Part shown: positions 44,127 through 56,575 of the stretch, one piece after another
Layout of the letters: each line of letters begins with the position of its first letter
Numbering within the stretch: the first letter of the stretch is position 1
Source of the DNA: Smittia aterrima
Lineage: Eukaryota; Arthropoda; Insecta; Diptera; Chironomidae
NCBI GenBank assembly: GCA_033063855.1
Contig: CP093830.1
Coordinates: 20,212,854 to 20,276,853 of the forward strand
DNA length: 64,000 nucleotides
Direction of reading: 5' to 3'
Made by a program: the position numbers and the translations under genes
Notes under the pieces: model-generated
What the model was told of the DNA's origin: nothing
Seen by the model: only the letters and a program-made list of their open reading frames with translations
Database searches by the model: none

Positions 44127-45186
44127 TCAAACATATTCATCCGGGTTAAACGAATTGAAGAGTTTCTTTTCGTTTCTAAAGTTATCGCGAATAAAATGTT
44201 GCACGAAGAAAGGAAGAACGCTAAAGACTCTGATGAAATAATAAACTCCGATGCAAGGATGAGCGACGATTGTTTCATTCAACATGAGTCCCTTGACTGC
44301 CGCCTTTGCAACTTTTTCGACTTTAATTGCCTTGTAACTGATGGGAAATAAAAATCTTAATTAAACATTCTTTGATCATAAAAGAATTTAACTTACGTTG
44401 GATTAACTGCTTTAATGTTTTGTTCTCGTGTTGCTGAAACGTCGTGCATAATACAAGTTGTGAAGATTCTCTTATGCAAAGATCTTTGTCGAATGAATTC
44501 TTTCAAGCCAAGCATGAAGCCGGTTACTCCGAATTTTGTGGCGCAGTAAGAGAGCGAGTAAGGTAGAGGATAAACGCCTTGGTATGAAGTGATCGTCGCG
44601 ATGTGTCCCGTTTTGCGCTTTATCATACTTTCAAGGAAACATTTCGTCGTCTGGAAAATTTTGTTTTTGAATAAATTCTAATTTAAGCGAAAGATAAAAC
44701 TCGTTTTACCAGAACAACAGAATTGAAGTTTATTTTTGTTTGCTCTTCAAATTCTTCTGCTGTTTGTTCTAAGATCGATTTGTAAGAAATTGTTCCAGCT
44801 CCGTTTATCAGGATATCAACTTCGCCGAGATCGCGAAGAATTTTCTTCTTCAACAACAAAATCTCTTCGTTCGATCTGAAGTCGACTTGGTAAGCTTTAG
44901 CAGAAACGCACATTTCGATGAGAATTTCAGCGGTTTTTTGAGCTGCAGCTAGGTCACTGTCCGCTACTGCGACCTTGCAACCTTGACTGGCTAATTGAAT
45001 GCAAATCTGTCTGCCGATACCTCCGGCGCTGCCAGTTACTAAAGCAACTTTTCCTCGAATGTCTTTTGGAGTTCTACATTTTCTCGCCAACAGAAAAACG
45101 CAAAACGCGAGAAAAAGCAAGAAACCGCAAGCAGCAGCAGCAATTGCCAAATAAACCAAATTCACTTGAATAATCAACGTCTTCAT
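44127..45186 (-). CDS. Membrane-anchored short-chain dehydrogenase (SDR16C / 17beta-HSD11-like)
   Basis: Minus-strand exons 45186-44710, 44650-44397 and 44337-44127; 313 residues. N-terminal hydrophobic anchor (about residues 10-35), then NAD(P)-binding VALVTGSAGGIGRQ, DILINGAGTIS and active site SLSYCATK with intact Y-x-x-x-K. The layout fits the SDR16C group (17beta-HSD11/13, RDH10), retinol or steroid dehydrogenases of the ER and lipid droplets. I chose MKTLII at 45186; a longer frame could start 13 codons upstream. The exact substrate cannot be read from sequence. Confidence 0.85.
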
Positions 45187-45660
45187 TCTGTGAAAACTTT
45201 TAACAAACTGAAGAAATAAAAACAAACTCTTGGAAGATGAGCATTTGAAAACAAGTTTTTAAGTCCATCCATTAATTTGCATTTTTAATCAAAAATTAAA
45301 AATGTTTAGACTTGGACACGCTGCGTAGATATTTGCCGGCGCCGTGAGTAATAATCAGAAGTAAATTTAGAATCTTATGGCATTTCAGTGACGAGAGATT
45401 CTAATTTATTCAGCTAAGTCAACATTTGGAGCATAAAAGTTCGCTTTGTAAATTTATTTTACGTTCATTTGAAAACAATAAAGAAGAACTTTCTAAATAT
45501 TGATTTAGATAAAATTAAAAAGAACTTTTTTTATGATAAGTCAAAGATTCGTTAAATTTGAACTTCAGACGTTTTCAAAGAAACAAACTTTCCGTTATTT
45601 CCGAACTTGCCCCAGAAAAATAATTTTCGGTGCTTTTTCGATTCAATAAATTGTACAATA
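45187..45660. other. Intergenic between divergent SDR and ACP genes
   Basis: Divergent promoter region with no supported gene. The two start codons are 475 bases apart. Confidence 0.5.
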
Positions 45661-46157
45661 ATGTTGTCGATTGTAACTCGCTGTGCATTACTCAGCAGTG
45701 CTCGCGTTCTTTGTCCATTGCCGGTGCGAGCTCTGTCAACGTTCACGCCTAACATCGTCGCGATTCACCAGAAAAACATTTCTAATGTTACGTCAAAAGC
45801 ACCAGCGGTGAGAGCCATTTCTGCAATATTTATTTTGTTTATTAACAACTAAACATTTCTTTCCAGTTGACCTTCCCGGTTCGTCATTTCTCTGCAAAAG
45901 AGCCACTCACCCTCAAACTTATCAAGGAACGTGTTATTCTCGTGTTGAACCTTTACGATAAAGTCGATCCAGCAAAGCTCACAGTCGACTCGCACTTCCA
46001 CAAAGATCTCGGATTAGATTCACTCGATCATGTTGAAGTCATCATGGCAATGGAAGATGAGTTCTGTTTTGAGATTCCTGATGGAGATGCCGAGAAACTT
46101 TTAACTCCGAAAGACATCATTCAATATGTTGCTGATAAGGAAGATATCTACGAGTAA
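45661..46157 (+). CDS. ND-ACP: Mitochondrial acyl carrier protein
   Basis: Exons 45661-45807 and 45867-46157; 145 residues. Arg-containing presequence (MLSIVTRCALLSSARV), then the carrier fold with GLDSLDHVEVIMAMEDEF, where the DSL serine takes 4'-phosphopantetheine, and EIPDGDAEKL. Carries acyl chains for mitochondrial fatty acid synthesis and is a subunit of respiratory complex I and the Fe-S assembly machinery. AATAAA near 46240. Confidence 0.95.
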
Positions 46158-46530
46158 AGCCATTGTTCAGCAAACTATCGGAAATTGTAGGAATTAGAAT
46201 AATCAAGCACGAGAAGAAAATGTACAGAAAATTGGCGATGAAATAAAAGTCGGAAAATTAAATTTCATTCTTTCCCTTTTAAAATATTTTAACGGTCAAA
46301 TTAAGTTCGTATTGGTGAACTTTTATAAACTCAACATTCATGGTGAGAGAAAAAGCGAAGACAAAAATAAAAGTTTTAAATCAACAACGCAGCACCGCAA
46401 GAGCTCACAAACTAGTGAATCCTCAAGCGCGCACTGAAAGGGAACTTCCAAACCTTGAAGCAAACTATTAAACATAAATATTATAAGTGAAAATTTATTT
46501 GTCGAAAATAAAGTTTTGATAACAGCAAAC

Positions 46531-49500
46531 ATGAACATTGATCAGACTATTCAAGAAATGGAGCAAGCGGCGGGAATTCTGATGGTAAGATAATCATTAA
46601 CCATCAAGAAAAACAAAGGTCTAATTCATGTTTTCATTATTTAGAATCCGTACCAAGCATCGCGCGATCTGCTCAAAATTTCGGAGAACATCTTTGTTAC
46701 TTTTTCTAAGTCACAGATGACAATCCCACAATGTTTTCACATCTTAGAGAACTCACGAAGCGAACTCGTGTTATTTGAAACAGTCAAGATGATGAAGAAC
46801 ATTTTAATTTATGAATGGCGAGGACTCAATGATGAAGATAAAGTTTTGCTACGACAGAAGCTTCTCGATTACGTGATTAACAACCAGCAACTGGCAGCTT
46901 CAGTTGTCGAGCGAGTCCTTCAAATAGTATCGATCATGGTTAAGCGGAAGTTCATCGAGGACGGAGGTGAAGAGTTAAAACAATTGATGGAGACGATTAA
47001 AGGAATGATATTTGGATCTCATGAGCCTCGCGTTCAGCAAGTGTCGTGTGCTATCATCGTCTCCATTCTTCAAGAATTTACAAACACTGTCAAGTCAGAA
47101 GATGTTGTGCTCTCATTCGAAGAACATTTTCGTTGTAAGAAAATGTTTGAAACTCGTGAACTGCCTGCAGTCTTCCAGATGATGCTCGACGCACTTGAGC
47201 GTCTCATTCCAGTTCTGGACATGACAAACTCATCGCACTTCATCATGATGGAGTCCTCACTAAAGATCATGGAACTTGTTTTAAGTTGGAGCTACATTAC
47301 GGCTATGATTCCAAAACGAATCATCAAGGCATTTGAAAATCTTAACAACATCAAGCAACAACCGAGCTTACGACTGTCAGTCCTTTGGCAGCCTTTGATG
47401 CTTCGTCGACGGACTATCGAAATCTTCTTCATTATTTATTGGCGCGTTCGCGACCACGGAAATCTTCAACAACGAGCTATCAATTGCCTAATTCAGTTGT
47501 CAACCCTTTCCGGTCCAGTTTTCCAACAACCCAACTCAAGCTTCAATTACTTCAAAGATTATGTTGAACTCTTGTTGATGATGATGCAAACAATCGAAAC
47601 GGACGAAAGGGAAGCATTTGGTGTGGCTACAATCATCCGAAAACTTCTGATGATTCATAATGTGAAAACAGAGTTAGTTAAACTTGAAGCGAGCGTTGCT
47701 AAAGAATTTCTTGGTGCAATGTTGATGCTAACATTGAAATATGTTGAGAACAGCGTAACAGAGAACCTCGCATTCGGCGACACAATTTACACAGACGCAT
47801 CGAAATATATGCTGGAAGCTTGGCTCGATGTCATAAACCTCAACGACACTGCATATGGAGATGATGTGAAACATCATTCGAGAATCATTTTCGAGAAGTT
47901 TATCGAATGCCATCTCAGTGGACCGATCAGTGGAGATCAGGAAGTGAATGAAGTTGAAGAAAGTGAAAGAGAGGCTTACAAGGAGCAACTTATTATTGTT
48001 GGCTTTCTTGCTCGATTAGACGCCGCTAGTGCGTTGTCACATCTCGCTGGTCACATTGAATTAAAGCTTGGAGAATTATGCAATGTGATGGGAAACCCAG
48101 AAACAGGTAAAACTTTGATGAGAAATCTCTTTTTTCAAACTCTTCATTAACTAGTTTCTCATTTCAGTCGTACGAGTATTTGATGCTCTTACATGGCTTA
48201 TCATGGTGTCGGGACATATTTTATGCATGGACGCAGTCGGAGAGAAACCGCTCATTCCACGGGAAGTAAACTACCTAAGTCAAGCTTTATCAACCGAAGG
48301 AAAAATTGATTCTCAGACATCTCTCGCGTATCTTCAAAGTTCTGTGAACCTCCAATCATCATCAATCGATCCATCAAAATGTGATCCAGCTCTGAGAATA
48401 CTTGCCGATGTCCTTCGTCTTTGTGAGATGGAGAATCGTGCGATTGAAGGAGGATTTGGATCGTCATGGAGTCCACTCGTGTCAAGCACGATCATTTGGT
48501 TCATAGGAATGTTCACCAACAGTTATTTATACATCGACGCCAGTTATTATTGTCCACTCGCGACGGTTTACACAGAACTGCTTGTTCCGACTGCCCCAGC
48601 GAGTAGCTGGTGTATGGAGTTCATCTTAAGGAAGGTCGCTTGGAACATGCACAAGTATCATCATGACGTTGACGTAGTCGAAGAATCGATTCGCCTTTTC
48701 CTTGAAATCGTCAACGTTCGTAATCAAAAACTCCAACATATTCTCGAGCTTCCAAGCTTTCAAAATTTGATTCACATGCGCGACGTTCAACTTGACTCAA
48801 AAGTAAAGCGAAGTGTGTACAAAGGACTTATAATGGCGACAGCAGCATTTACAAATTTAGAGCAACGTCAGGATTGCTTACAACACTTGCTCGAGCCGAT
48901 TGGAAATGGATTTGATAGTGTCGTCATAGAAAGTCAACGTAATCCTCACGATACGACAGTTAGAGAGCGACTCATCATTGTTCTCGATGAGATGACTGGC
49001 GTGGCTCAAGGAATAAATGCACAAACCTTCCCATACGTCTATCAACTTATGAGAGAACGTCTTCATCGTTTGCCTGACATGATGTCACTCTGGCGAAACT
49101 ATCTCGATATTCAATGTGCTGTTCTCAAGGTTCTCATCGAGATGGCGACGATTCAAATGGCATCAAGTAGTGCAGTCGAGATGGCAAGAGATTTCTACGG
49201 AATTTGTGTGAGAGCAATGCGATGCTATATAGAACAACAAGGTCAGAGACTCGAGAAAGTATACGGCGAAGAGGAAGAACAACCTGACGACGTTTTAATG
49301 GTCGTTGATCTATTTAAAAAACTAACTATTCAATATATATTTGAGCCAGCAGGTAAGACACTTGAAACTTTGAAGTTTGTCAAGATTTTTATTAAAATTG
49401 TTTTGTCTTTCAGAACCGTCAGTCGTGACTAATCTGGGAACGATGATTCTCTCGAATCTCATGCCGAAGATGTATCCAATCCTGCAGCGCTTCCCTGACA

Positions 49501-50113
49501 TTGCCATGTCTTACTATAAAAGCTTAAATTGCTTCACGGAGCTGCTTGCCTGTAATAATGAGGTAAGTCGTGTTTAAAGTTTCTCATCGATAATTTTCTA
49601 ATCTTTTTTTCTTGTTCACAGCTTCCTAATCTGCCAGTAGATCTCATAAATCATATTCTCTACACCATAAAAATTGGATTAACTTCATTCACTTTTCCTG
49701 AGATTCAGGGTCATTCGCTCGATCTGCTGACAACCATGGCTGACGCAATCAACCAGGACAGCGAGAATCGACTTCAATCCTTGAGAGAGCTTTTAGTCGA
49801 ACCATTCGGAAAACTTTTGTTTGACGTCATTGTCACTTGGGATTTACATAACGAAAACAAAAATGATTGTTACGGAGCTATTTACACTTTGTGCTGCGCA
49901 TCGTCCGATCCAAGCGCCAACTTTTGCCATGAAACTGTTCGATTGCTTGCTGAGAAACAGAAAGGTCGATCAACTTATGTCAGCACTGAAGACACGCCGG
50001 AAGTTGAAGCTTTAAAAGTTTTCACCTTCCGTCATTCGAGGGAACAAAAGTTCGCGTTCATTGATCTTATCGACAAATTCATCTCAAGCATTTGTTTCCT
50101 CTACCACAACTAG
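46531..50113 (+). CDS. XPO4: Exportin-4
   Basis: Exons 46531-46584, 46645-48106, 48168-49352, 49414-49562 and 49622-50113; 1113 residues, near the human length. Importin-beta superfamily HEAT-repeat nuclear transport receptor. N-terminal signature HILENSRSELVLFETVK and ASVVERVLQIVSIMVKR matches the exportin-4 RanGTP-binding region. The central part contains IYWRVRDH and YTDASKYMLEAWLDVIN. All exon junctions keep phase. Confidence 0.85.
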
Positions 50114-50376
50114 GCAATTCATCCAACATTTAGAAGAGGATGTCCTAAAAATATTTAAATAAATTTTGCACAAGAAAATAAATGAAAATTTCAAAGAAGC
50201 TTTTGGCACTTAAAGTAAAATTTGGAAAAAGTTTTAATTTATTCTCGAGAAAAAAAGTTGTTTTTTTACAAATAACTTTTAAAAAACAATGAAACGGAAA
50301 AAACTGGAAAGTCATCGGAATTTCACTTCCTCTTGCTAACATTGACATCGTTGTAGGTTACTCTTGTTCTTGATAG

Positions 50377-51389
50377 CTATGCTGGACTTGAATTCGGCTT
50401 TGTATCCGGACAGCGCGTTACGAAATTTTTGAGATTTTTGCAAATATTTTCATCAGATACGATATCGACGCAGTCTTCACTCAATACAAAGCGAAGATAT
50501 CTCAACATTCCAACCACTAACATATGATCACTAACTCCTTGAAGTTCTTCAATTTTCTTAGCATCTGAAAGGATAATTTATTTTTAGTTAAGTTAATTAA
50601 ATTTAATAATTATTCACCAGAAACAAATTCCTCGCATTTTCCGATAGCGTTTGCGATCGGTTTCTCCCAGGCTTCACTTTTATTCGAATTTTCTATCAAG
50701 AATTTCTTTACAAGCTGGAAATCAATTTTGTCATCAGTCTTGATTTTGTCAATCATGCAATTATTAAAGCAATCATCTTGGCTACTCAAGAAAAATTCTT
50801 TTTGTCTACACTCGAAGTCACATTTTCTATCAAAAGCTTCGTTGAAAACTTCCGGAGTGTTACAACAGTCTTCAGGTGAAGGCAGATTGTATGGCCACTC
50901 GGTGCAATTCACATATTTACATTTTTCGAACAATTCTTCTGTCTTTTCACATCCCGGACTATTTCGAAATTTAACGCAATTGTTAGTCATGTGATCGCTG
51001 ATACAATCATAGAACTTCGCGAGGCTTTGGGTCACTGAATCGCTTGTAACGTACTCGCATTTATCGACTCCCTCGTGGGCAAGGTATCTCCAATAGAAAT
51101 CAACATTCTTTTTGAGAATACTTTTGACGCTAGCTTTATCGATTGTTCCATTTTTGATCAACATTGTTTGGTTCAAATAGCAATTGATTGGACAATCTTT
51201 ATCATCATCCTTCATTAAAATGCATACTTCCGTACAAACATCTTGAATCTGTGTACTTGAGAGATGAGGAATGTCACAGCACTCTCGAACACTTCTCACG
51301 TTTGATGGCCACGGTTTGCAACCTTCAATTGCTTCGTCATAGCCAAAAACTTTTACGAAGAAATAAAATAAAATTATAAACTGTTTCAT
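50377..51389 (-). CDS. Secreted double Plus-C OBP-like protein 1
   Basis: Exons 51389-50618 and 50564-50377 (phase 1 intron); 319 residues. Signal peptide MKQFIILFYFFVKVFG. Two tandem domains with the same order: C-x2-WP, CC-x2-P, C-x3-C, DC-x2-NC, a K-I/T-D loop, KCE, then DC, C, C, C. Domain 1 has 12 cysteines (about residues 20-160), domain 2 eleven: the Cys kept as QC or EC in the paralogues is Tyr here (LRYLRF). Domain 2 ends TRCPDTKP. The pattern matches Plus-C odorant-binding proteins, doubled. Asn-glycosylation sites (NQT, NGT, NCT) are present. TTTTATA at 51430 is the minus-strand TATA box. Confidence 0.7.
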
Positions 51390-51429
51390 TGTTTGATCAA
51401 AACTGTGGAAATTAAGGAAAGTTCTGGAG

Positions 51430-51550
51430 TTTTATACTTAATCAAATTTGAATAAAAACGAAAAACATTTAAAAGAAAAAATGTTAACATGTTGCGCCAG
51501 CTAGAAAAAAAGTTTTAACAAGTTCGAAGCCGCCGTGAGTCAGTCGTCAA
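51430..51550 (-). promoter_or_regulatory. Conserved promoter module of the double Plus-C array
   Basis: TATAAAA (minus) at 51430-51436, then the palindrome ATGTTAACAT at 51481-51490, GCTAGAAAAAAAGTTTTAAC, and GCCGTGAGTCAGTCGT. The same order recurs before the gene at 54484 (54525-54640, nearly identical) and in weaker form before those at 52747 (52788-52915), 55982 (56023-56130) and 57596 (57637-57755). This suggests co-regulation by shared factors. Confidence 0.65.
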
Positions 51551-51697
51551 GTCCTTCTGATTTTATAGCAGGAAGACTTTTCTTCAAACGAAAACTATTT
51601 TAAATTTGTTGAAAATGTTTGTTAAACATTTATTTTTATTTCATTTCGAAAAAGTTTCACTTCCTGTTATTATCATTATCATTTCGTCTTAGGTTGC

Positions 51698-52747
51698 TCA
51701 AGCACTTGTTTGATTTGTTGGCTTTGTATCAGGGCAATGCGAAATGAAACCTTTGACTTTGTTGCATTGTTTGTCAGTTTGATATTCGACGCATTCTTCG
51801 CTCAGTTCCGACTTAAGACATTGCCTCAAATGATCCACAATTATCATTCTACTTTCTTTTCCGTTCTCAAGACCTAAAGAGATAATTTATTTTAAGGTTT
51901 GTCAATTGAATTTTATTTTAAATTTACCAGCAACAACTTTCTCGCATTTTTCGACAGCACTTGCGATCGGTTTCTCCCAAATTTCTTTTCCATTTGAGTT
52001 TTCTATCAAAAATTTCTTCACAAGCTCGAAATCAATTTTATCATCAGTCGTAAAAAGTGCATCAACTTTGCAATTATTCTCGCATTCCATTTGGCTCTTT
52101 TTGAAAAACTCTTTTTGCCTACATCCAAGTCTGCATTCGTCACTGACAGTTTCGCTGATAGGTTCCGGAGTTTGACAACAGCTTGCAGGGTTAGGCAGAC
52201 TTGATGGGTATTCTGTGCAATTCCAAAGTTTACATTTATCGAAAAATCTTTCTGTCTTTTCACAATACAACTCAAACCGAAATTTAACGCAGTTTTCTGA
52301 CAAGTGATCGCTGACACAATCGTAGAACTTTGCGAGGCTTTGGGTCACTGATTCACTTGCAATGTACTCGCATTTATCGACTCCCTCGTCGATTATTTTC
52401 TGCCACTCGTTTGTTAGATTATTATCAATCTTATCGTCCCAAATGAACATAGTAGGATCATCACTTTCAAAATTGTAAATACGTTTAGCAACCGTTTTAT
52501 CGATTGTTCCATTTTTGATCAACATAGTTTGGTTCAAATAGCAATTGATTGGACAATCTTTATCTTCATCGGTTGTCGAAAAACATTTCAACTTGCAAGT
52601 ATGTTGAACACTTGAGCTTGAATATTGAGGAATTTCACAGCACTCTCGAAGAGTTCTCACATTTGATGGCCAAGGATTGCAACTTTCAATTGCTTCACTA
52701 GCCAAAACTTCCACGAGAAAGCAAAAAAGGATTACAAACTGTTTCAT
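51698..52747 (-). CDS. Secreted double Plus-C OBP-like protein 2
   Basis: Exons 52747-51928 and 51873-51698; 331 residues. Signal peptide MKQFVILFCFLVEVLAS. Domain 1 begins CNPWPSNVRTLRECCEIP; domain 2 begins WNCTEYPSSLPNPASCC and ends HCPDTKP. Both carry the full 12-cysteine Plus-C-like set. It has a slightly longer linker after KNGTIDK than its paralogues. TATA box at 52788-52794 (minus). Confidence 0.7.
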
Positions 52748-52794
52748 TGTTTGATCAAAACTGTGAAAATTAAGGAAAGTTCTTGACTTTTATA

Positions 52795-53418
52795 CTTTAA
52801 CAAATTTGAACAAAAACGAAAAACATTTGACCGACAAAATTTTAGCATGTCGCACAAACTGGAAGAAAAGCTTAAACAAGTACGAAATCGTGAGTAACTG
52901 AAAAACAATCGTCAGACTGAAAAGTTGAAATGATAAATTTTGTGTAATTTTATATTCAAATGGAAAAGGAAAATTTATTCTCAATGAAAAGTTAAGTAGA
53001 TACAACAAAATCTGGTTTGCATTTCTTGTCACTTTATTTGTCGAATCCTTTGAAAGGAGAGCTTTTGATTATGTGTTGCTCTATGTGATCATTTCGAGTG
53101 ATCATCCTAAAAGTAAGATTTCAATTTCAATTTTAAAATTGCATAAAGTCAAATTTCTTTTTATTATTTCGAAAGCTTAAATTGAAGCTTCTTCAGAAGT
53201 AATCACAGTTCAAGTGAATAGGTTTTTTGCTTTTATATTTGTGTAAAAAGTCTTTCCATTTCGTCATTCAAGGGAACAGCACAACAAAAAAAGCGTGCAA
53301 TAGAAAAGGATAATTTTAAGAAAATGTCGAAGAAGCTTTTAAATTTGAAGTAAAATTTGGAAAATGTAATTTTTTTTTGTCATTTAGAAAAAGTTGTTAT
53401 CGTCGTGTAGCAAAAGCT
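52795..53418. other. Spacer in double Plus-C array
   Basis: Contains the weak version of the conserved upstream module (52840-52915). Near 53290-53370 it holds sequence resembling the 3' flank of the gene at 50377, so duplication units include flanks. No separate gene seen. Confidence 0.5.
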
Positions 53419-54484
53419 TCACTTCCCCATGTTAATATTAACATTGACATTGGCATAAGCTCTTGTTCGCTTTGTTATTTTTGTATCCGGACAGCGCGAC
53501 ATGAAATTTTTAACCTTCTTGCAATATTTCTCAGATTGGAATTCGACGCATTCTTCGCTCAATTGCTGGTTAAGACATTGGAATAAATGAACCATAAGTA
53601 TCTGATCACTCATTCCATGAACTTTTTTGCTTGCTTCAAGACCTGATGGGAATAATTTAGTTTGAGATAATTAATTCAAAAGCTAAAAATAAAAATTATT
53701 TACCATCCATGACTTTTTTGCATTCTTCGACAGCATTTGCGATCGGTTTCTCCCAAGCTTCATTTTCTTTTGAATTTTCAATTAAAAGTTTCTTCACCAG
53801 ATCGAAATCAATTTTATTATCGATCTTGATAACGGCGTCTGTGCAATTATTAACGCATTCGAGTTGGCTCGTCATGAAAAGTTCTTTTCGACTGCACTCG
53901 ACTCTGCATTTGTCTCTAAAGCTATCGCTGAAGAGTTTCGGACTTTTACAACAGCTTTCAGGGGAAAACAAATTCATCGGCCACTCTGTGCAATTTGTCG
54001 GTACAATTTGACATTTATCGAACAGATCTTCTGCTTCTTCACATCCCGAGCTTTGTTGAAAGCTCACGCAGTTGTCGGCCAAGTATTCGTTGACACAATC
54101 GTAGAACTTTAAGAGGCTTTGGGTCACTGAATCGCTTGCAATGTACTCGCATTTATCGACTCCCTCGTCGATAAATTTCTTCCACTTGTGTTCGAAATAA
54201 ATATTCTTCTTGTAAATACTTTTGGCGATTGTTTTGTCGATCGATCCATTTTTGATCAACAAAGTTTGGTTCAAGTAGCAATTGATTGGGCAATCTTTAT
54301 CTTCATCGTTTGTCGAAAAGCATTTCAACGTGCAAATATTTTGAATATTTGAGCATGAATGTTGAGGAACATTACAACACTCTCGAAGACTTCTCACATT
54401 TGATGGCCACGGGTTGCAACCTTCAATTGCTTCACTAGAAAAAGCTTTCACCAAGAAGCAAAAAAGAATTAAAAACTGTTTCAT
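53419..54484 (-). CDS. Secreted double Plus-C OBP-like protein 3
   Basis: Exons 54484-53704 and 53642-53419; 334 residues. Signal peptide MKQFLILFCFLVKAFSS. Domain 1 begins CNPWPSNVRSLRECCNVP and has an extra Cys (HSCSN); domain 2 begins TNCTEWPMNLFSPESCC and ends SRCPDTK. The C-terminus runs about 12 residues past the usual stop into an Asn/Val-rich tail (NVNVNINMGK), using sequence that is 3' UTR in the paralogues. TATA box at 54525-54531. Confidence 0.7.
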
Positions 54485-54524
54485 TGTTTAATCAAAACTG
54501 ACAAAATGAAGGAAAGTTCTGGAG

Positions 54525-54640
54525 TTTTATACTTTAACAAAATTCATAAAAACGAAAAACATTTAACAGAAAAAATGTTAACATGTCGCACTAGCTAGAA
54601 AAAAGCTTTAACAAGTTCGAAACCGCCGTGAGTCAGTCGT
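54525..54640 (-). promoter_or_regulatory. Conserved promoter module of the double Plus-C array, second copy
   Basis: TATAAAA (minus) at 54525-54531, ATGTTAACAT near 54575, CTAGCTAGAAAAAAGCTTTA, and ACCGCCGTGAGTCAGTCGT. It is almost base-for-base the same as 51430-51550, stronger similarity than the coding regions show. Confidence 0.65.
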
Positions 54641-54974
54641 AAACAATCTATCGTCATATTCCGACTGCAAAGAAGAAATGTCAATTGTGCTGTATTTAAA
54701 TTTTAATAACAATCCAAGAAGCGGAAAATTTTATTTTTAGTCAATATAAAGCACAATCTGTTTTGTAAGCCACCACCAAGTCCTTTCTTTTCTTTCGACA
54801 AATGATATTGACAAATTTTGAGTGAAGAATTTTAATGAAACATTTATTTCGCATTCATTGATTTTATTGAAGAATTCATCGGAAACATTTGATTACATAA
54901 ATGACACAGAAAGGAAAATGTAGAAGATAAAGAAATAAAATCAGAAAAGTTATCAAAATTATGCATGTGAGTTC
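54641..54974. other. Spacer in double Plus-C array
   Basis: AT-rich sequence with no supported gene; it includes the likely 3' UTR of the gene at 54975-55982. Confidence 0.5.
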
Positions 54975-55982
54975 TTAGTTTCCTCTTGTTCTTGCTGGCT
55001 CTGTTGGCCTTGTATGCGGACAATACGACATGAAATATTTGACCTTGTTGCACCGTGAGTCATCATAAAATTCGACGCATTCATTGCTCAATTCACGGTG
55101 AAGACATTCCGTTAGTAAAGAAATCTTTTTCCTTTCCTCAAGAGCTGAAGGGAAAATTTATTTTTACTAAAAATATTTTCAAATAAATATTTACTTACCA
55201 GAATCGATTAAATCTTTCTCGCATTTTCCGACAGCGTTTGCGATCGGTTTCTCCAGGACTTCATTTTTATTTGAATTTTCAATCAAAACTTTCTTCACCA
55301 GCTGGAAATCAATCTTATTCTCAGTCATGATCACGGCCTCCCCACAATTGTTAACACAATCCATTTGGCTACTAATAAAAAATTCTTTTTGACTACACTC
55401 GACACTGCATTTGTTTTTCAAACTTTCGCTGAAAAGTTTCGTGGTTCTACAGCAAATTTGAGGTGAAGTCAGAGTCGATGGCCACTCTGTGCAATTCGCA
55501 AATTTACATTTGTAGAGCAATTCTTCTGTCTTTTCACATCCTGGACTAGATCGAAAATAAACGCAATTTTCAGCCAAATGATCGCTGACACAATCATAGA
55601 ACTTCATGAGGCTTTGGGTCACTGAATCGCTTGCCACGTACTCGCATTTATTGACTCCCTCCCTGACAAATTTGACCCACGAGTTAATAGTAGGATCACC
55701 ACTCTTCTCGTAAATACTATTTACAACCGTTTTATCGATTTCTCCATTTTTGATCAACTTTGTTTCTTTAACGTAGCAATTGATTGCACAATCTTTATCT
55801 TCATCTTTCACTGAAATGCATTTCTCGGTACAAACATCTTGAACATATGCACTCGAAAGACGAGGAACGTAACAACACCATCGAAGACTTCTCACATTTG
55901 ATGGCCACGGATTGCAACCATCGATTGCTTCATTAGAAAAAACTTTCACGAGAAAGCTGAAAAGAATTAAAAGCTCTTTCAT
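54975..55982 (-). CDS. Secreted double Plus-C OBP-like protein 4
   Basis: Exons 55982-55199 and 55144-54975; 317 residues. Signal peptide MKELLILFSFLVKVFS. Domain 1 begins CNPWPSNVRSLRWCCYVP (Trp replaces the usual Glu before CC); domain 2 begins ANCTEWPSTLTSPQICC and ends SYCPHTRP. Both sets of 12 cysteines are present. TATA box at 56023-56029. Confidence 0.7.
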
Positions 55983-56029
55983 TGTTTGATGTGAACTGAG
56001 AAAATTATGAAAAGTTGTTGAGTTTTATA

Positions 56030-56575
56030 CTTTAATAAACTTCAATAAAAACGAAATACATTTGACTGGCAATGTCAACTTGTTAGCTAGAAAAAAAGTT
56101 GCAACAAGCTCGAAGCTGTCGTGCAATTAGTAAATATTAATTACTAAATGTTCAATCGTTAGATTCCGACTACAAAGAAGAAATGGTTAAATTGTTCGGA
56201 CATTTTTTATGACAGGAAAATCTATTTCCGAATGAATGAAGAGAATTTGCAGTTCTTGTCGGTATTTTGGGTTAATCGTTGGAAGGCTTTGATTTTAAAT
56301 CAAGAAAGCTTTTCATAAAACGTCATTCGTGGAAACATTTATTTCGCATTCAATGATTTTTTTGAAGATTTCATCTCAAATATTTTCATTTTCAATCAAC
56401 AAAGGCTGGAAGATTGTTCTAAGCAAATCGTTTGAATTTAAATATAAATATCTAAAAAACTTTTGATAATTAGAGAGGTTGGAAAAAGTTTTAATTTTTA
56501 TTTCATTTCATAAAAGTTGCATCGGAAGTTTTACTTCCTCTTGTTCTCTTGTTAACAGCGTTATCGGGTCTTTGT
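56030..56575. other. Spacer in double Plus-C array
   Basis: Upstream module at 56070-56130, then AT-rich sequence. No additional gene or clear relic could be supported. Confidence 0.5.
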
